NCBI GenBank assembly: GCA_009845425.1
Contig: VXZQ01000017.1
Location: forward strand, 426,713-490,712
DNA length: 64,000 nucleotides
Direction: 5' to 3'
Source: Holophagales bacterium
GTDB lineage: Bacteria > Acidobacteriota > Thermoanaerobaculia > Multivoradales > Multivoraceae
Shown: positions 1-10,686 of the stretch, piece by piece
Layout of the letters: every line of letters starts with the position of its first letter
How positions within the stretch are numbered: the first letter of the stretch is position 1
Translations under genes and position numbers: made by a program
Notes under the pieces: generated by a model
Databases searched by the model: none
What the model saw: the letters and a program-made list of their open reading frames with translations, nothing else
Told to the model about the DNA's origin: nothing

Positions 1-155
1 TCGCGGACGGCGGCGGCTCCCTGATCGTCGCGTCCCACGCGATCGAGCGGGCCTCCCGGCTGTGCCGGCAGGCGCTTCTGCTGGAGCAGGGCCAGGCCGC
101 CTGGCGCGGCGAGGCCGCCGGGCTCGACGCCGCCTGGCGCCGGAGGCTCGAGTGA
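1..155 (+). CDS. ccmA: Heme exporter ATP-binding protein CcmA, 3' end only
   Basis: Only the last ~50 codons are in the window. They read in frame to a TGA at 153-155. The phrase LIVASH matches the H-loop (switch) region of an ABC ATPase, followed by the usual short C-terminal tail. CcmA energises the CcmAB(CD) complex that releases holo-CcmE during System I cytochrome c maturation at the inner membrane. The stop overlaps the GTG start of ccmB (GTGA), so the two are probably translationally coupled. The assignment rests partly on the following ccmB-I genes, because the Walker motifs lie outside the window. Confidence 0.8.
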   Translation, partial: ADGGGSLIVASHAIERASRLCRQALLLEQGQAAWRGEAAGLDAAWRRRLE

Positions 156-832
156 AGCTGGTCCGCCCGGTGCTGGTGCTGCTGCTGAAGGACCTGCGCG
201 TCGAGTGGCGCGGACGGGTCCGCTTCTTCTCGATCGTCCTGTTCGGCGGCATCACCCTGGTCCTGTTCTCCTTCGCGATCGACGCCGACGGCGACATGGC
301 GGCGACAATGGCGCCCGGCTTCCTCACCCTGGCCCTGCTGCTCAGTTCCACCCTGGGCCTGTCCGAGTCCTTCCGCGTGGAGCGCGAGAACCGCTCTCTC
401 GAGGGCCTGCTGCTGCTGCCGGTCGAGCCGGCGGTCCTGTTCTACGCCAAGGCGCTGGGCAACTTCGTCTTCCTCGCGATGCTGGCGCCCGTGCTCGTGC
501 CCTCGGCGATCATCCTCTACAGCGTCGAAACCGGTCCGGCCGGCTTCCTCGGCGTGATCGCCGTCTGGCTGCTCGCCGCCGCGGCCCTCGCCGCCCCGGG
601 CACGCTGTACGCCGCGATGACCAGCCGGGCCGCGAGCCAGGACGTCCTGCTGCCTCTGCTTCTCTTCCCCCTGGTCATCCCGGTGCTGATCGCGTCGGTC
701 AGGAGCGCGGAGCTGCTGCTCCACGGAGATCCGATGAACCAGGCGCCGAGCTGGCTCCTGTTGCTGTTCGCCTTCGATGTAATCTACTGGGCGCTCGGCG
801 GCGTGCTGGCAAGGGTCGCGATGGAGGAATAG
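152..832 (+). CDS. ccmB: Heme exporter permease CcmB
   Basis: This 226-residue polytopic inner-membrane protein has the usual CcmB length (about 220). The N-terminal phrase LLLKDLRVEWRGR and the LLLLPVEP region after the first two membrane segments are typical of the family, and about six hydrophobic segments are visible. The GTG start at 152 overlaps the ccmA stop. An ATG 30 codons upstream in the same frame would run into ccmA and is rejected. CcmB is the transmembrane half of the CcmAB ABC transporter in cytochrome c biogenesis. The next gene is ccmD 38 bases downstream, with no ccmC between them. Confidence 0.92.
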   Translation: MKLVRPVLVLLLKDLRVEWRGRVRFFSIVLFGGITLVLFSFAIDADGDMAATMAPGFLTLALLLSSTLGLSESFRVERENRSLEGLLLLPVEPAVLFYAKALGNFVFLAMLAPVLVPSAIILYSVETGPAGFLGVIAVWLLAAAALAAPGTLYAAMTSRAASQDVLLPLLLFPLVIPVLIASVRSAELLLHGDPMNQAPSWLLLLFAFDVIYWALGGVLARVAMEE

Positions 833-870
833 GGCCTTCGCACAAAGGCCCGAAAGGGAGCAAACGAAGC

Positions 871-1044
871 GTGGACGGCGTTATAGTCGGTGGTTGGGAA
901 TGGGTCATCGCCGCCTATGCATCGGCGGGCGTGGCTCTCGCCTTCTACGTCTACAGCCTCTTCGTCCGCCGGCGGCGGGTCGAGGCAAAAGCACCTTCAC
1001 AGGACCAGAGCAATGAGCACGGAACCCACGACCCCGACGCCTGA
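871..1044 (+). CDS. ccmD: Heme exporter small subunit CcmD
   Basis: This is a 57-residue protein with one membrane helix (about residues 10-32), an aromatic patch around WEWVIAAYASAG, and a basic stretch RRRR on the cytoplasmic side. This is the standard CcmD layout. CcmD holds CcmE in the CcmABCD complex and helps release holo-CcmE. The GTG start at 871 is preceded by a purine-rich stretch (AAAGGGAG). The 3' end overlaps the start of ccmE by about 30 bases in another frame. Assignment rests on topology, size and position between ccmB and ccmE. Confidence 0.75.
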   Translation: MDGVIVGGWEWVIAAYASAGVALAFYVYSLFVRRRRVEAKAPSQDQSNEHGTHDPDA

Positions 1045-1500
1045 CGCCGGATCCGCTCCCAGGACCCGGCGGCTTCTGCTGCTGGCCGCGGGCGGCGCCG
1101 TTGCCCTGGCGCTCTCCGTGCTGGCCTTCGGCGACGTCGGCGAGAACCTCGTCTACTACTGGAGTCCATCGGAACTCCACGAGGCGGGCCCGGAAGCGGT
1201 CGGCGCCAGCATCCGGCTCGGCGGCCTGGTCGAGAAGGGCTCGGTGAACCGCAGCGCCGACGGCCTGACCCTCGAGTTCACGGTCACCGACGGGCAGTCG
1301 CAGGTCGACGTGCGCACGACCGCCGTTCCCCCGGCCATGTTCCGGGAAGGCATCGGCGTCGTCCTCGAAGGGACGATGCGCGAAGACGGCCGGTTCGACA
1401 CCGCGCGCCTGATGGTGAAGCACGACAACGAGTACCAGGCGCCCTACGCCGAAGACCAGCGCAGCATGGAGGAGTTGATCGAGTCCATGCAGTTCGACGC

Positions 1501-1504
<4 letters not shown>
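1013..1504 (+). CDS. ccmE: Cytochrome c maturation heme chaperone CcmE
   Basis: This 163-residue protein has one N-terminal membrane anchor (about residues 20-40) and an OB-fold periplasmic domain. The motif VKHDNEY near residue 130 contains the conserved histidine that binds heme covalently in classical CcmE (HDxxY), so this is the histidine type rather than the cysteine variant. CcmE takes heme from CcmC and hands it to CcmF/CcmH for attachment to apocytochromes. The ATG at 1013 lies inside the end of ccmD. Its stop overlaps the GTG of ccmF (GTGA), which indicates coupling. Confidence 0.93.
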
Positions 1505-3497
<1,993 letters not shown>

Positions 3498-3501
<4 letters not shown>

Positions 3502-4034
3502 ACCGCAAGGTCCTGCTCGTGGGTGTCGGCATTTCGCTGCCGCTCCTGCTCGTGCTCGGGTTCGCCTTCCGGCACGACCCGCAGATCGTCGAGTCGCCGC
3601 TCGTCGGCAAGCCGGCGCCCAACTTCCGGCTCGCCGACCTCGACGGCAACATCGTCGATCTGGCGGAGTTGCGCGGCAAGCCGGTGGTCATCAACTTCTG
3701 GGCCACCTACTGCGTGCCCTGCCTGTACGAGCACCCGCTGTTCATGGAGGGCTCACGGCGCTGGCAGGGCGAGATCCAGTTCCTCGGCGTCATCTTCCAG
3801 GACGACCCGGAGACGATCGCGGAGTTCAACACCGACTACGGCAGTTGGGGACCGTCGCTGGTCGACGAGGGCGGCCGGGTCGCGATCGCCTACGGGGTCT
3901 ACGGACCGCCGGAGACCTTCTTCATCGACCGCGACGGCGTGATCGTCGACAAGGCGATCGGCCTGCTGTCGCCGGATCAGCTCCTGGACGTCGCCAACCG
4001 CATGCTCGCGCAGCCCGCCGCGGCGACCGGCTGA
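3498..4034 (+). CDS. ccmG: Thiol:disulfide interchange protein CcmG/DsbE (ResA-like)
   Basis: This 178-residue protein has an N-terminal membrane anchor (residues 5-22) and a periplasmic thioredoxin fold. The redox motif is NFWATYCVPC (CVPC near residue 72), and a cis-proline region GVYGPPETFFID follows, as in CcmG/ResA. It keeps the apocytochrome CxxCH cysteines reduced for heme ligation. The ATG overlaps the ccmF stop by four bases, and ccmH begins two bases after this gene's TGA. Confidence 0.93.
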
Positions 4035-4035
4035 C

Positions 4036-4584
4036 ATGCGACGCGCGACCGCCCTTTCGGGGCTGCTGGCGCTGCTGGCCCTGGCGGCGCCGGCATCGGC
4101 CCAGGAACCCGACACGCCGCCGCGAGTCACTCTGCCCCCGGCCGAGGGCGAGGTCCGGCCCGGCCTGGGAGTCGAGACCTCCCACGAACTGGGCGACCCG
4201 CTCGGCCGTCCCCTCTCCGGCGAGGAGCTCGACCGCGCGGTCGCCGAGGTCGCGGCCGACATCCGCTGCCCGAAGTGCCAGGCCCTCTCGATCGCCGATT
4301 CGGGCGCCGCGTCGGCGCAGGCGATGCGGGCGGAGGCGCGCTCCCTGCTCTCCCAGGGCTACACCCGCGAACAGGTCGTCGGTTACTTCGAGCAGCGCTA
4401 CGGCGAGTTCGTGCTGCTCGAGCCGCGGGCGCGCGGACTCAACCTGATCGTCTGGGCGGCGCCGGCCGGGATCGTCCTGATCGGGGGCCTGCTCGTCGCC
4501 CTTCGCCTGCGGCAACGCCGGCGAGGCGCCGACGAGAACCTGGACACGTACCTGAGGCAGGTGGAGCAGGAGACGGCGACCTGA
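4036..4584 (+). CDS. ccmH: Cytochrome c biogenesis thiol protein CcmH (CcmL type)
   Basis: This 182-residue protein has a signal or anchor helix ending near AAPASAQ, followed by the CcmH domain. The family motif appears as IRCPKCQALSIADSGA (cysteines near residues 78 and 81; the usual form is RCPxCQ..SIADS). A C-terminal membrane helix and a charged tail follow. CcmH reduces or presents apocytochrome thiols to CcmF. The N-terminal stretch before the domain (about residues 25-60) is proline-rich and longer than in short homologues. Its TGA at 4582-4584 overlaps the likely start of ccmI. Confidence 0.93.
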   Translation: MRRATALSGLLALLALAAPASAQEPDTPPRVTLPPAEGEVRPGLGVETSHELGDPLGRPLSGEELDRAVAEVAADIRCPKCQALSIADSGAASAQAMRAEARSLLSQGYTREQVVGYFEQRYGEFVLLEPRARGLNLIVWAAPAGIVLIGGLLVALRLRQRRRGADENLDTYLRQVEQETAT

Positions 4585-5504
4585 CTGTCGTCGCGACGAT
4601 CGCCCTCGTCGCCGCCGTCCTCGCCGGTCTGGGAATCGGGTTCGTCTTCCTGCCACGGGAGGCCGCGGCGCGCGCGGCCGCGCTCGAACTCCAGCGCGCC
4701 GACCTCCTGAACCGGCGCGAGGATCTGCTCGCACGGCTGAAGCAGGGAGGCCTGGAAGCCGCCGACCGCCGCCGGCTCCAGGTGTCTTTGGCCCGCGTGC
4801 TGAAGGAACTCGACGAGGTCGAGGAGGCGATCGCGGGCATCGCCCCCGCAGGCGGCGCCAGGCGGCAGGAAGCAGCGCCGGCCGGCCGAGCCTTCGTCCA
4901 GGCGCATCCACTGCTCTCCGGCGTCCTGCTCGGCGGCGGCGTGGTCGGCCTGGTCGCCGCGCTGGTCATCTGGGCGCAGTCCGACGCCCGGCCCGACCCG
5001 CAGGCCGAGCAGGCGATGGCGCAGGGCGGCGGCGAGACGGACTTCCGCGGCCAGCCGCCGCTGCCGCCCGAGCTGGTGGCCCGAGCCGAGGAACTGCGGC
5101 GGCAGATCGACGCCGATCCCTCGGACGTCGACGCGATGCGCGCATTGATGCAACTGATGCTCGCGAACGGCCGCGCCTTCGACGCCTTCCAGACGGCTCA
5201 ACTCGCGCTGCAGGTCGCTCCCGAGGACCCGGACGCCCACTTCGTCTCGGGCATCGTGCGCCTCCAGATGGGCCAGACCCAGGTCGCCCTCGACTCCCTG
5301 GACCGGTCGCTCCGAAGCGATCCCGGCCACGAGCAGGCGGCCCTGATGCGGGGTCTCCTCCTGTTGCAACTCGGCGACCGCGACGGCGCCATCGCGACCT
5401 GGGAGAGCGCCAACGCCGCCCGCTCCAGCCCCCGCCTCGAGCAGGTCACCACCATGGCCCGCGAAGGCAAGACGTTCGACGAGATCGTCAACAACCCGCT
5501 CTAG
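4581..5504 (+). CDS. ccmI: CcmI-like TPR protein of the cytochrome c maturation system
   Basis: This protein of about 307 residues has two membrane segments (near residues 5-25 and 110-130) around a coiled-coil stretch rich in Leu, Arg and Glu, then tetratricopeptide repeats to the C terminus. This matches CcmI/CcmH-C, which chaperones apocytochrome c to the heme ligation complex. No ATG, GTG or TTG lies close upstream in frame. The best start is a CTG at 4581 that overlaps the ccmH stop (CTGA) and gives a sensible membrane N terminus, so the start is uncertain. The gene ends convergently with aroK, overlapping by four bases. Confidence 0.82.
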   Translation: MTVVATIALVAAVLAGLGIGFVFLPREAAARAAALELQRADLLNRREDLLARLKQGGLEAADRRRLQVSLARVLKELDEVEEAIAGIAPAGGARRQEAAPAGRAFVQAHPLLSGVLLGGGVVGLVAALVIWAQSDARPDPQAEQAMAQGGGETDFRGQPPLPPELVARAEELRRQIDADPSDVDAMRALMQLMLANGRAFDAFQTAQLALQVAPEDPDAHFVSGIVRLQMGQTQVALDSLDRSLRSDPGHEQAALMRGLLLLQLGDRDGAIATWESANAARSSPRLEQVTTMAREGKTFDEIVNNPL

Positions 5505-6001
5505 GCCAACCCCAGCCGCCGGCTGATCTCCGCCGCGACGTCCCGCTTCCGTTCCGTCCCCCGAGTCCTGATTCTCAAGTCCGCCTGCCGGTACGAGTCG
5601 AGTCGGCTCTCGTACAACGCCCGCGCCTGGTCCGGAGACTCGAACAGCGGCCGGCGCTTGTGGGACTGTTGCGCGCGGCGGCAAAGAGCCGCCCACGGCG
5701 GGTCGAGCCAGACGCTGGTGCCCAGCTCCGCGATCAGGCGGCGATTCCGTTCCAGGGTGAACACGCCGCCGCCCGTGGCGATCACCGCCTGGTCGACGGC
5801 GGCGCAGCGTTCGAGGGCCGCCGTTTCGCGTTCGCGGAAGTGGCTCTCGCCGCGTTCGACGATCAGGTCGGCGACCGGCTGGCCCTCGTGCTCGGCGATC
5901 TCCGTGTCCAGATCCAGGAAGGTCCAGCCCAGCGACCGAGCCAGCCGCCGGCCGATCCGGCTCTTGCCGGCCGCCATGAAGCCGACGAGGAAGACGCGCA
6001 T
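5501..6001 (-). CDS. aroK: Shikimate kinase
   Basis: This 166-residue P-loop kinase phosphorylates shikimate in the aromatic amino acid pathway. Walker A is GFMAAGKS (residues 7-14). DLD in FLDLDTEI binds shikimate and magnesium, and GGG in ATGGGVF is the usual substrate loop. The lid region with arginines follows (QSHKRRPLF). The length is normal for AroK. It is the last gene of a minus-strand run (accB-accC-thiE-small peptide-aroK) and ends against ccmI. Confidence 0.93.
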   Translation of the reverse strand: MRVFLVGFMAAGKSRIGRRLARSLGWTFLDLDTEIAEHEGQPVADLIVERGESHFRERETAALERCAAVDQAVIATGGGVFTLERNRRLIAELGTSVWLDPPWAALCRRAQQSHKRRPLFESPDQARALYESRLDSYRQADLRIRTRGTERKRDVAAEISRRLGLA

Positions 6002-6017
6002 GGCGATGCCGAAACGG

Positions 6018-6134
6018 TCAGTCGCCGTGCTTCTGCGCCCGCTCGCTCCTGAGCGCCCGCACCAGGAAGAACGTGAAGCCGCCCCACACGAAGCCGCCGA
6101 TCAGAACCAGAACGAGGATGGCGAGCGGGGACAT
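6018..6134 (-). CDS. Small single-helix membrane protein, MetS-like
   Basis: This is a 38-residue open frame with ATG at 6134 and TGA at 6018-6020. It starts MSPLAILVLVLIGGFVWGG and ends with a charged tail (RSERAQKHGD). One hydrophobic helix followed by WGG and a basic tail resembles the small MetS-type subunit that accompanies NSS-family methionine/alanine transporters. No NSS transporter gene is visible in the window, so that function is not supported by context. It sits 16 bases before aroK and downstream of thiE on the same strand. No clear ribosome binding site is seen. The coding call rests on the sensible membrane composition. Confidence 0.5.
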   Translation of the reverse strand: MSPLAILVLVLIGGFVWGGFTFFLVRALRSERAQKHGD

Positions 6135-6189
6135 CGGGCAGCACTATACGTGACCCCGCTGTTTCGCCTGCCCTGTATGGACTCGACCC

Positions 6190-6888
6190 TCAGGCGAGCG
6201 CCCGCAGCAGCCGGCGGCAGGAGGCCGCGAGATCCGCCGGCTCGAGTGCGGACACGACCGCCACCGCGTCGGCCCCGGCCTCGATCACCCGCGGGGCGCG
6301 GTCCGCGTCGATGCCGCCGATCCCGATCAGGGGCTTCGAGGTGACTTCGCGGGCCTGGGCGACACCGGCGAGGCCGATCACCGGATCGGGGCGTTCCTTC
6401 GTCGTCGTCCCGAACACCGGGCCGATCGCCAGCGCGTCGACCGCCGGGTCACCATCCGCCTCCACTGCCTGCGCGCGGCCGTGGGTCGAGCGGCCGATCG
6501 GACATGCGGAAGGAATCGACAGCCGTGCCGCCGCGGACGGCAGGTCGTCCTGGCCGAGATGGAGACCGACGCGAAGACCGGCGCGCGGGTCGCTCGCCAG
6601 AAGCGCCGCCGCGATCGCGGCGTTGTCGTTGATCCACAGCAACGGCGCATCGTCGTCGCCGTCCGCGACCGAGGCCTCCTCGAACACTGGCCCCACCGCA
6701 TCGGCCAGCCGCCACGCGGCGAGGTCCGGCAGGCCCTTGGCGCGGACCTGGATCCAGCGCGCGCCGCAATCCAGGAGGGTGCGGACCGCGCCGGTCACGG
6801 TCACCGGTTCGGAGCCGAAGAAACCCGTATCGACGATCGCGTAGAGGCGGTTCGCCGGGGGACGCAGCACCGGTCGACGAGCGGTCAT
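6190..6888 (-). CDS. thiE: Thiamine-phosphate synthase
   Basis: This 232-residue TIM-barrel enzyme joins HMP-pyrophosphate and the thiazole phosphate to form thiamine phosphate. Typical family phrases are IQVRAKGL (usually QlR.K), INDNAAIA, LHLGQDDLP and the phosphate-binding glycine motifs GPVFGTTTKE and IGIGGIDADRA. The ATG at 6888 overlaps the accC stop (ATGA), which indicates translational coupling to the carboxylase genes. That is an unusual partner for thiE but clear in the sequence. Confidence 0.9.
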   Translation of the reverse strand: MTARRPVLRPPANRLYAIVDTGFFGSEPVTVTGAVRTLLDCGARWIQVRAKGLPDLAAWRLADAVGPVFEEASVADGDDDAPLLWINDNAAIAAALLASDPRAGLRVGLHLGQDDLPSAAARLSIPSACPIGRSTHGRAQAVEADGDPAVDALAIGPVFGTTTKERPDPVIGLAGVAQAREVTSKPLIGIGGIDADRAPRVIEAGADAVAVVSALEPADLAASCRRLLRALA

Positions 6889-8260
6889 CCCTCTCCCACC
6901 GGCTCCAGCCGATCGAGGAATCCGGTGTCCAGATCGGCCTCCGCGAACGGCCGCGACTCGACGATCCTGCGCATCAGCGGCAGCGTGGTGCGGATGCCGT
7001 CGACCTCGAACTCCCGGAGCGCCCGGGCCATCCTCGATACCGCCTCGGCGCGGTCCTTGCCGTAGGCGACCACCTTGGCGAGCAGCGAGTCGTAGTGCGG
7101 CGGCATCGCGCCCCCTTCGAAACCGTGACTGTCGACCCGGACGCCGGGGCCCGCGGGAGGCCGGAAACGGCGCAACGTACCGGGCGACGGCGCGAAGGTA
7201 CCCGGATCCTCCGCATTGATCCGGCACTCGATCGCGTGGCCCAAGGTCTCGATGCCGTCCGGAAGGCCCAGTGGCTCGCCGGCCGCGGCGACGATCTGGA
7301 GCTTGACGAGGTCGACTCCCGTCACTGCCTCGGTGACCGGATGCTCGACCTGGATGCGGGTGTTCATCTCGAGGAAGTAGAAGCGGTCGCCGTCGACCAG
7401 GAACTCGACCGTTCCCGCATTGGAGTAGCCGACGCGCCTGGCAACTCGCAGCGCGGCTTCGGCCAGCGACCGCCGGAGCTCGGTGCCGATCGAGGGCGCC
7501 GGCGCTTCCTCGAGCAGCTTCTGGTGCCGTCGCTGGATCGAACAGTCGCGTTCGCCGAACTGCAACACGCGGCCGAACGAATCGCCGAAGACCTGCACCT
7601 CGATGTGGCGCGGGCGCTCTACCAGCCTCTCCAGCATGAGTTCGCCGCTGCCGAAGGCCGCCCGGGCCTCGCTAGCGGCAGCGTCCAGGGCCGCTTCGAG
7701 ACCGGTCTGGTCGCGAACGGCCCTCATGCCGCGGCCCCCGCCTCCCGCCGCGGCCTTCAGCATCAGCGGATAACCGACATCCCTGGCCAGCGCCACCGTC
7801 TCCTCGAGCGATGCCGGCGCCGGACCGCCCGGCAACACCGGCACGTCGGCCGCGATCGCGGCTTCACGCGCCCTCGTCTTGTCTCCCAGGGTACGGATCG
7901 CGGACGGCGACGGTCCGATCCAGGCCAGGCCGCAACGCCCGACGGCATCGGCGAAGTCCGCGTTCTCGGCCAGAAACCCGTACCCCGGATGGACCGCCTG
8001 CGCCCCGGTGATGCTCGCCGCGGCGAGCAGGTTCTGCTGGTGAAGGTAGCTCGCCGCGGGTGGCGGCGGACCGACACAGACGGCCGCGTCCGCCAGGCGC
8101 ACGTGCAGCGCATCCCGGTCGGCGGTGCTGAAAACGGCGACCGTTTCGATGCCGAGATCGCGGCAGGCGCGAATGACGCGGACCGCGATCTCGCCGCGGT
8201 TCGCGACCAAGATCTTCCGGAACGGCCGCGCGGCGCTCGCCTCTCCCGGCAGCGCGGTCT

Positions 8261-8264
<4 letters not shown>
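6885..8264 (-). CDS. accC: Acetyl-CoA carboxylase biotin carboxylase subunit
   Basis: This 459-residue ATP-grasp enzyme carboxylates biotin on AccB for malonyl-CoA synthesis. It begins with the family signature KILVANRGEIAVRVIRA. The glycine-rich ATP loop GGGGRGM, the HIEVQVFGD strand, ERDCSIQRRHQK, and the catalytic EMNTRIQVEHPVTE segment are all present. Length is normal for AccC. The start overlaps the accB stop (ATGA). A PCC/MCC alpha subunit would be longer and carry its own biotinyl domain, so AccC is the better call. Confidence 0.95.
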
Positions 8265-8723
<459 letters not shown>

Positions 8724-8734
<11 letters not shown>

Positions 8735-8942
8735 GGTCCGGCACCTCCCGGGCGCGGATTGTAGCCCGCGGCGGGAGCACTCCGAGACGCTCGAGTGCTT
8801 CGCGGGCCCGCCGGCTGTCCGGGTCGGCCGAAAGCACGCGCTGGAAGATCGCGATCGCCTCCCTGCGGTGGCCCTGAGCCAGGTACAACTCGCCGATCGT
8901 CACCGTCGGCTTCGGCGAAGTCGGGCGCTCCCCGGCGGCCAC
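8724..8942 (-). CDS. Small tetratricopeptide-repeat protein
   Basis: This 72-residue protein carries one clear TPR-like helix pair (GELYLAQGHRREAIAIFQRVLSADP, split here at the turn after LAQGH) and a second half-repeat (SRRAREALERLGVLP). It begins with a GTG at 8942, 11 bases after the stop of the PKD lipoprotein gene, and overlaps the accB start. The operon position is clear but the role is unknown. It may be an adaptor for the neighbouring envelope proteins, or a fragment of a longer TPR protein. The TPR call is good and the coding call is moderate. Confidence 0.6.
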
Positions 8943-8953
8943 GGCCCGGCGGT

Positions 8954-9886
8954 CTACTGGCCCGTGACCTGAACGAACTTCGTCACTTCGTCCGAACCGA
9001 GCGAGTTGGTGGCCCGGAAGGTGACCGCGTAGGTGCCCGGCTCGTCATACGTGTGCGTCGGGTTCTGGCGCGTGCTCGTGTTGCCGTCGCCGAAGTTCCA
9101 CAGCCAGCTCGTCGTGCGGCCGTCCGTCGTGTCTTCGAAGGCGACCAGCAGATTGCGGGTGTTGAAGGTGAAGTCGGCCCGCGGCAATCGCTGAATCGCG
9201 ACGCTGACGTTCGTCGTGACGAGCTGGCCGGCGCCGCTGCCGACGTCCACGCCGACCTCGAAGCTGTCTCCCGACACCGTGTCGAGATCACCCGAAGTGA
9301 CGACGAGCCGGTCCGACACCGTCCCGTCCGCGGCAGTCGAGATCAGCCCGCCGCCCGAATCGAGCGTGCCGATCTCGGTCCGGAAGTTGACCTCCGCCTT
9401 CTCGAGCGGCTGGCCGCGGTCGTCACGGACGATCGCCAGCAGATCGGCCTCGCCCCCGGTTTCGGGCACGCTGTTCGGCGTCACCTGCACGGTGACCGAA
9501 GCCGGCGAGAGACCGAGCTGGACGTCGATCGTCGCGGTCTCGGAACCGCCGGTGTTGGCCGACACCGTGGCGACACCGAACTGGCCGTCAGCCTCCAGCA
9601 TCGCCAGTGCTTCTCCCCGGTCGTCGACGCCGACACTGGGCGGAATCGTGCCAAGCGTCGTCGTGAGACGGATCAACGTGCCGCGGCTGACCGGCGTTCC
9701 GTTCGGCCTGAGCGCGACGACCCGGATCTCGGCGCTCCCGTCCGAGGGGATCCGGTCCGGATTCGCACTGATCGTGATCAGCGTCCCCGACGGGGCAACC
9801 GGACTCGTCTTGTCACACGCCGCGAAGACCGCCAGCAACATGCTGGCGGCCATGGCGGCTGGCAGGAATCGGCGGCGTGTTTCCAT
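8954..9886 (-). CDS. PKD-domain lipoprotein with Ig-like repeats
   Basis: This 310-residue exported protein has a lipoprotein signal (MLLAVFAAC, lipid cysteine near residue 24). Two bacterial Ig-like (Big-1 type) segments follow, with repeated phrases of the form AxI.V.ALRPNG and VTVQVTPNSVPETGG. A C-terminal PKD domain has the hallmark WNFGDGNTSTRQNPTHTY. It probably sits on the outer membrane or cell surface as an adhesive or structural protein. Residues from about 130 to the end align closely with the next gene upstream, so the two are tandem paralogues. Confidence 0.8.
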   Translation of the reverse strand: METRRRFLPAAMAASMLLAVFAACDKTSPVAPSGTLITISANPDRIPSDGSAEIRVVALRPNGTPVSRGTLIRLTTTLGTIPPSVGVDDRGEALAMLEADGQFGVATVSANTGGSETATIDVQLGLSPASVTVQVTPNSVPETGGEADLLAIVRDDRGQPLEKAEVNFRTEIGTLDSGGGLISTAADGTVSDRLVVTSGDLDTVSGDSFEVGVDVGSGAGQLVTTNVSVAIQRLPRADFTFNTRNLLVAFEDTTDGRTTSWLWNFGDGNTSTRQNPTHTYDEPGTYAVTFRATNSLGSDEVTKFVQVTGQ

Positions 9887-9923
9887 CTCTCGAATCAGTA
9901 TACGAACGCTACGGAAAGACCGT

Positions 9924-10595
9924 CTATTCGCTCGGGGGCCGTCCGGGGCCGACCCAGATCAGTCTGGTCACTTCGTCCGACCCCACCGAGTTGCCAGCCC
10001 GCAGCGTGACCGCGTAGTAGCCCGGCTCGGGGAAGGTGTGGGCCGGGCTCTGGCGCGTGCTCGTGGCGCCGTCTCCGAAGTCCCACTGCCTGCTTGTCAC
10101 CTGACCTGCGGAAACATCTCTGAAGGCGACCAGCAGGCCGCCCGGGCTGTACTTGAAGGCAGCGTCCGGCTGTCGCTGAATGCGAACGGCGACATCCTCC
10201 TTCACCAGTTGCCTGCCGCCGGAGCCGACCGCCGCCGCCAACCAGAACCTGTTCTCCTCCACCGCGGCAAGTTCAGCGGCCGTCACGGTGAGCCGATCGG
10301 TGACGCCACCGTCCGGCCCGGTTGTGACCAACCGTCCTCCGGAGCCGAGCGAGCCGGTCTGGGTGAGGAAGTTCACCTTCGCGTCCTCCAGCGGCCGCCC
10401 GCGATCGTCGCGCACGAGGGCGAACAGCTCGACTTCCCCGCCGCTCTCCGGCACGCTGCTCGGCGTCACCTGGACCGCCACCGACCCGGCCGCAGCTTCC
10501 ACGTCCTGGGCGAGAGCCGGCGCCACCGCAGCGCCAAGCGGCACCGCGCCCACAATCGCTACCAGAACCAGGTGTGTTCGACGAGTTCCGATCAT
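9924..10595 (-). CDS. Secreted PKD-domain protein, paralogue of the adjacent lipoprotein
   Basis: This 223-residue protein has a cleavable signal peptide (ending AVAPALA-QD), one Ig-like segment (VQVTPSSVPESGGEVEL) and a C-terminal PKD domain (WDFGDGATSTRQSPAHTF). It matches the C-terminal two thirds of the adjacent 310-residue lipoprotein almost position for position but lacks the lipobox and the first Ig-like repeat. A strong Shine-Dalgarno sequence (AAGGAGGG) lies just before the ATG at 10595. This is evidence for a tandem duplication with divergence in anchoring. The ligand is unknown. Confidence 0.8.
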   Translation of the reverse strand: MIGTRRTHLVLVAIVGAVPLGAAVAPALAQDVEAAAGSVAVQVTPSSVPESGGEVELFALVRDDRGRPLEDAKVNFLTQTGSLGSGGRLVTTGPDGGVTDRLTVTAAELAAVEENRFWLAAAVGSGGRQLVKEDVAVRIQRQPDAAFKYSPGGLLVAFRDVSAGQVTSRQWDFGDGATSTRQSPAHTFPEPGYYAVTLRAGNSVGSDEVTRLIWVGPGRPPSE

Positions 10596-10686
10596 CTTCT
10601 TCCCTCCTTGATCTCGTTTCCGACCGTCAAGGATCTCTACGGAGCCCCGCGGACCCGCGTCTACTACGCCCGCACCCAGCCAGCAC

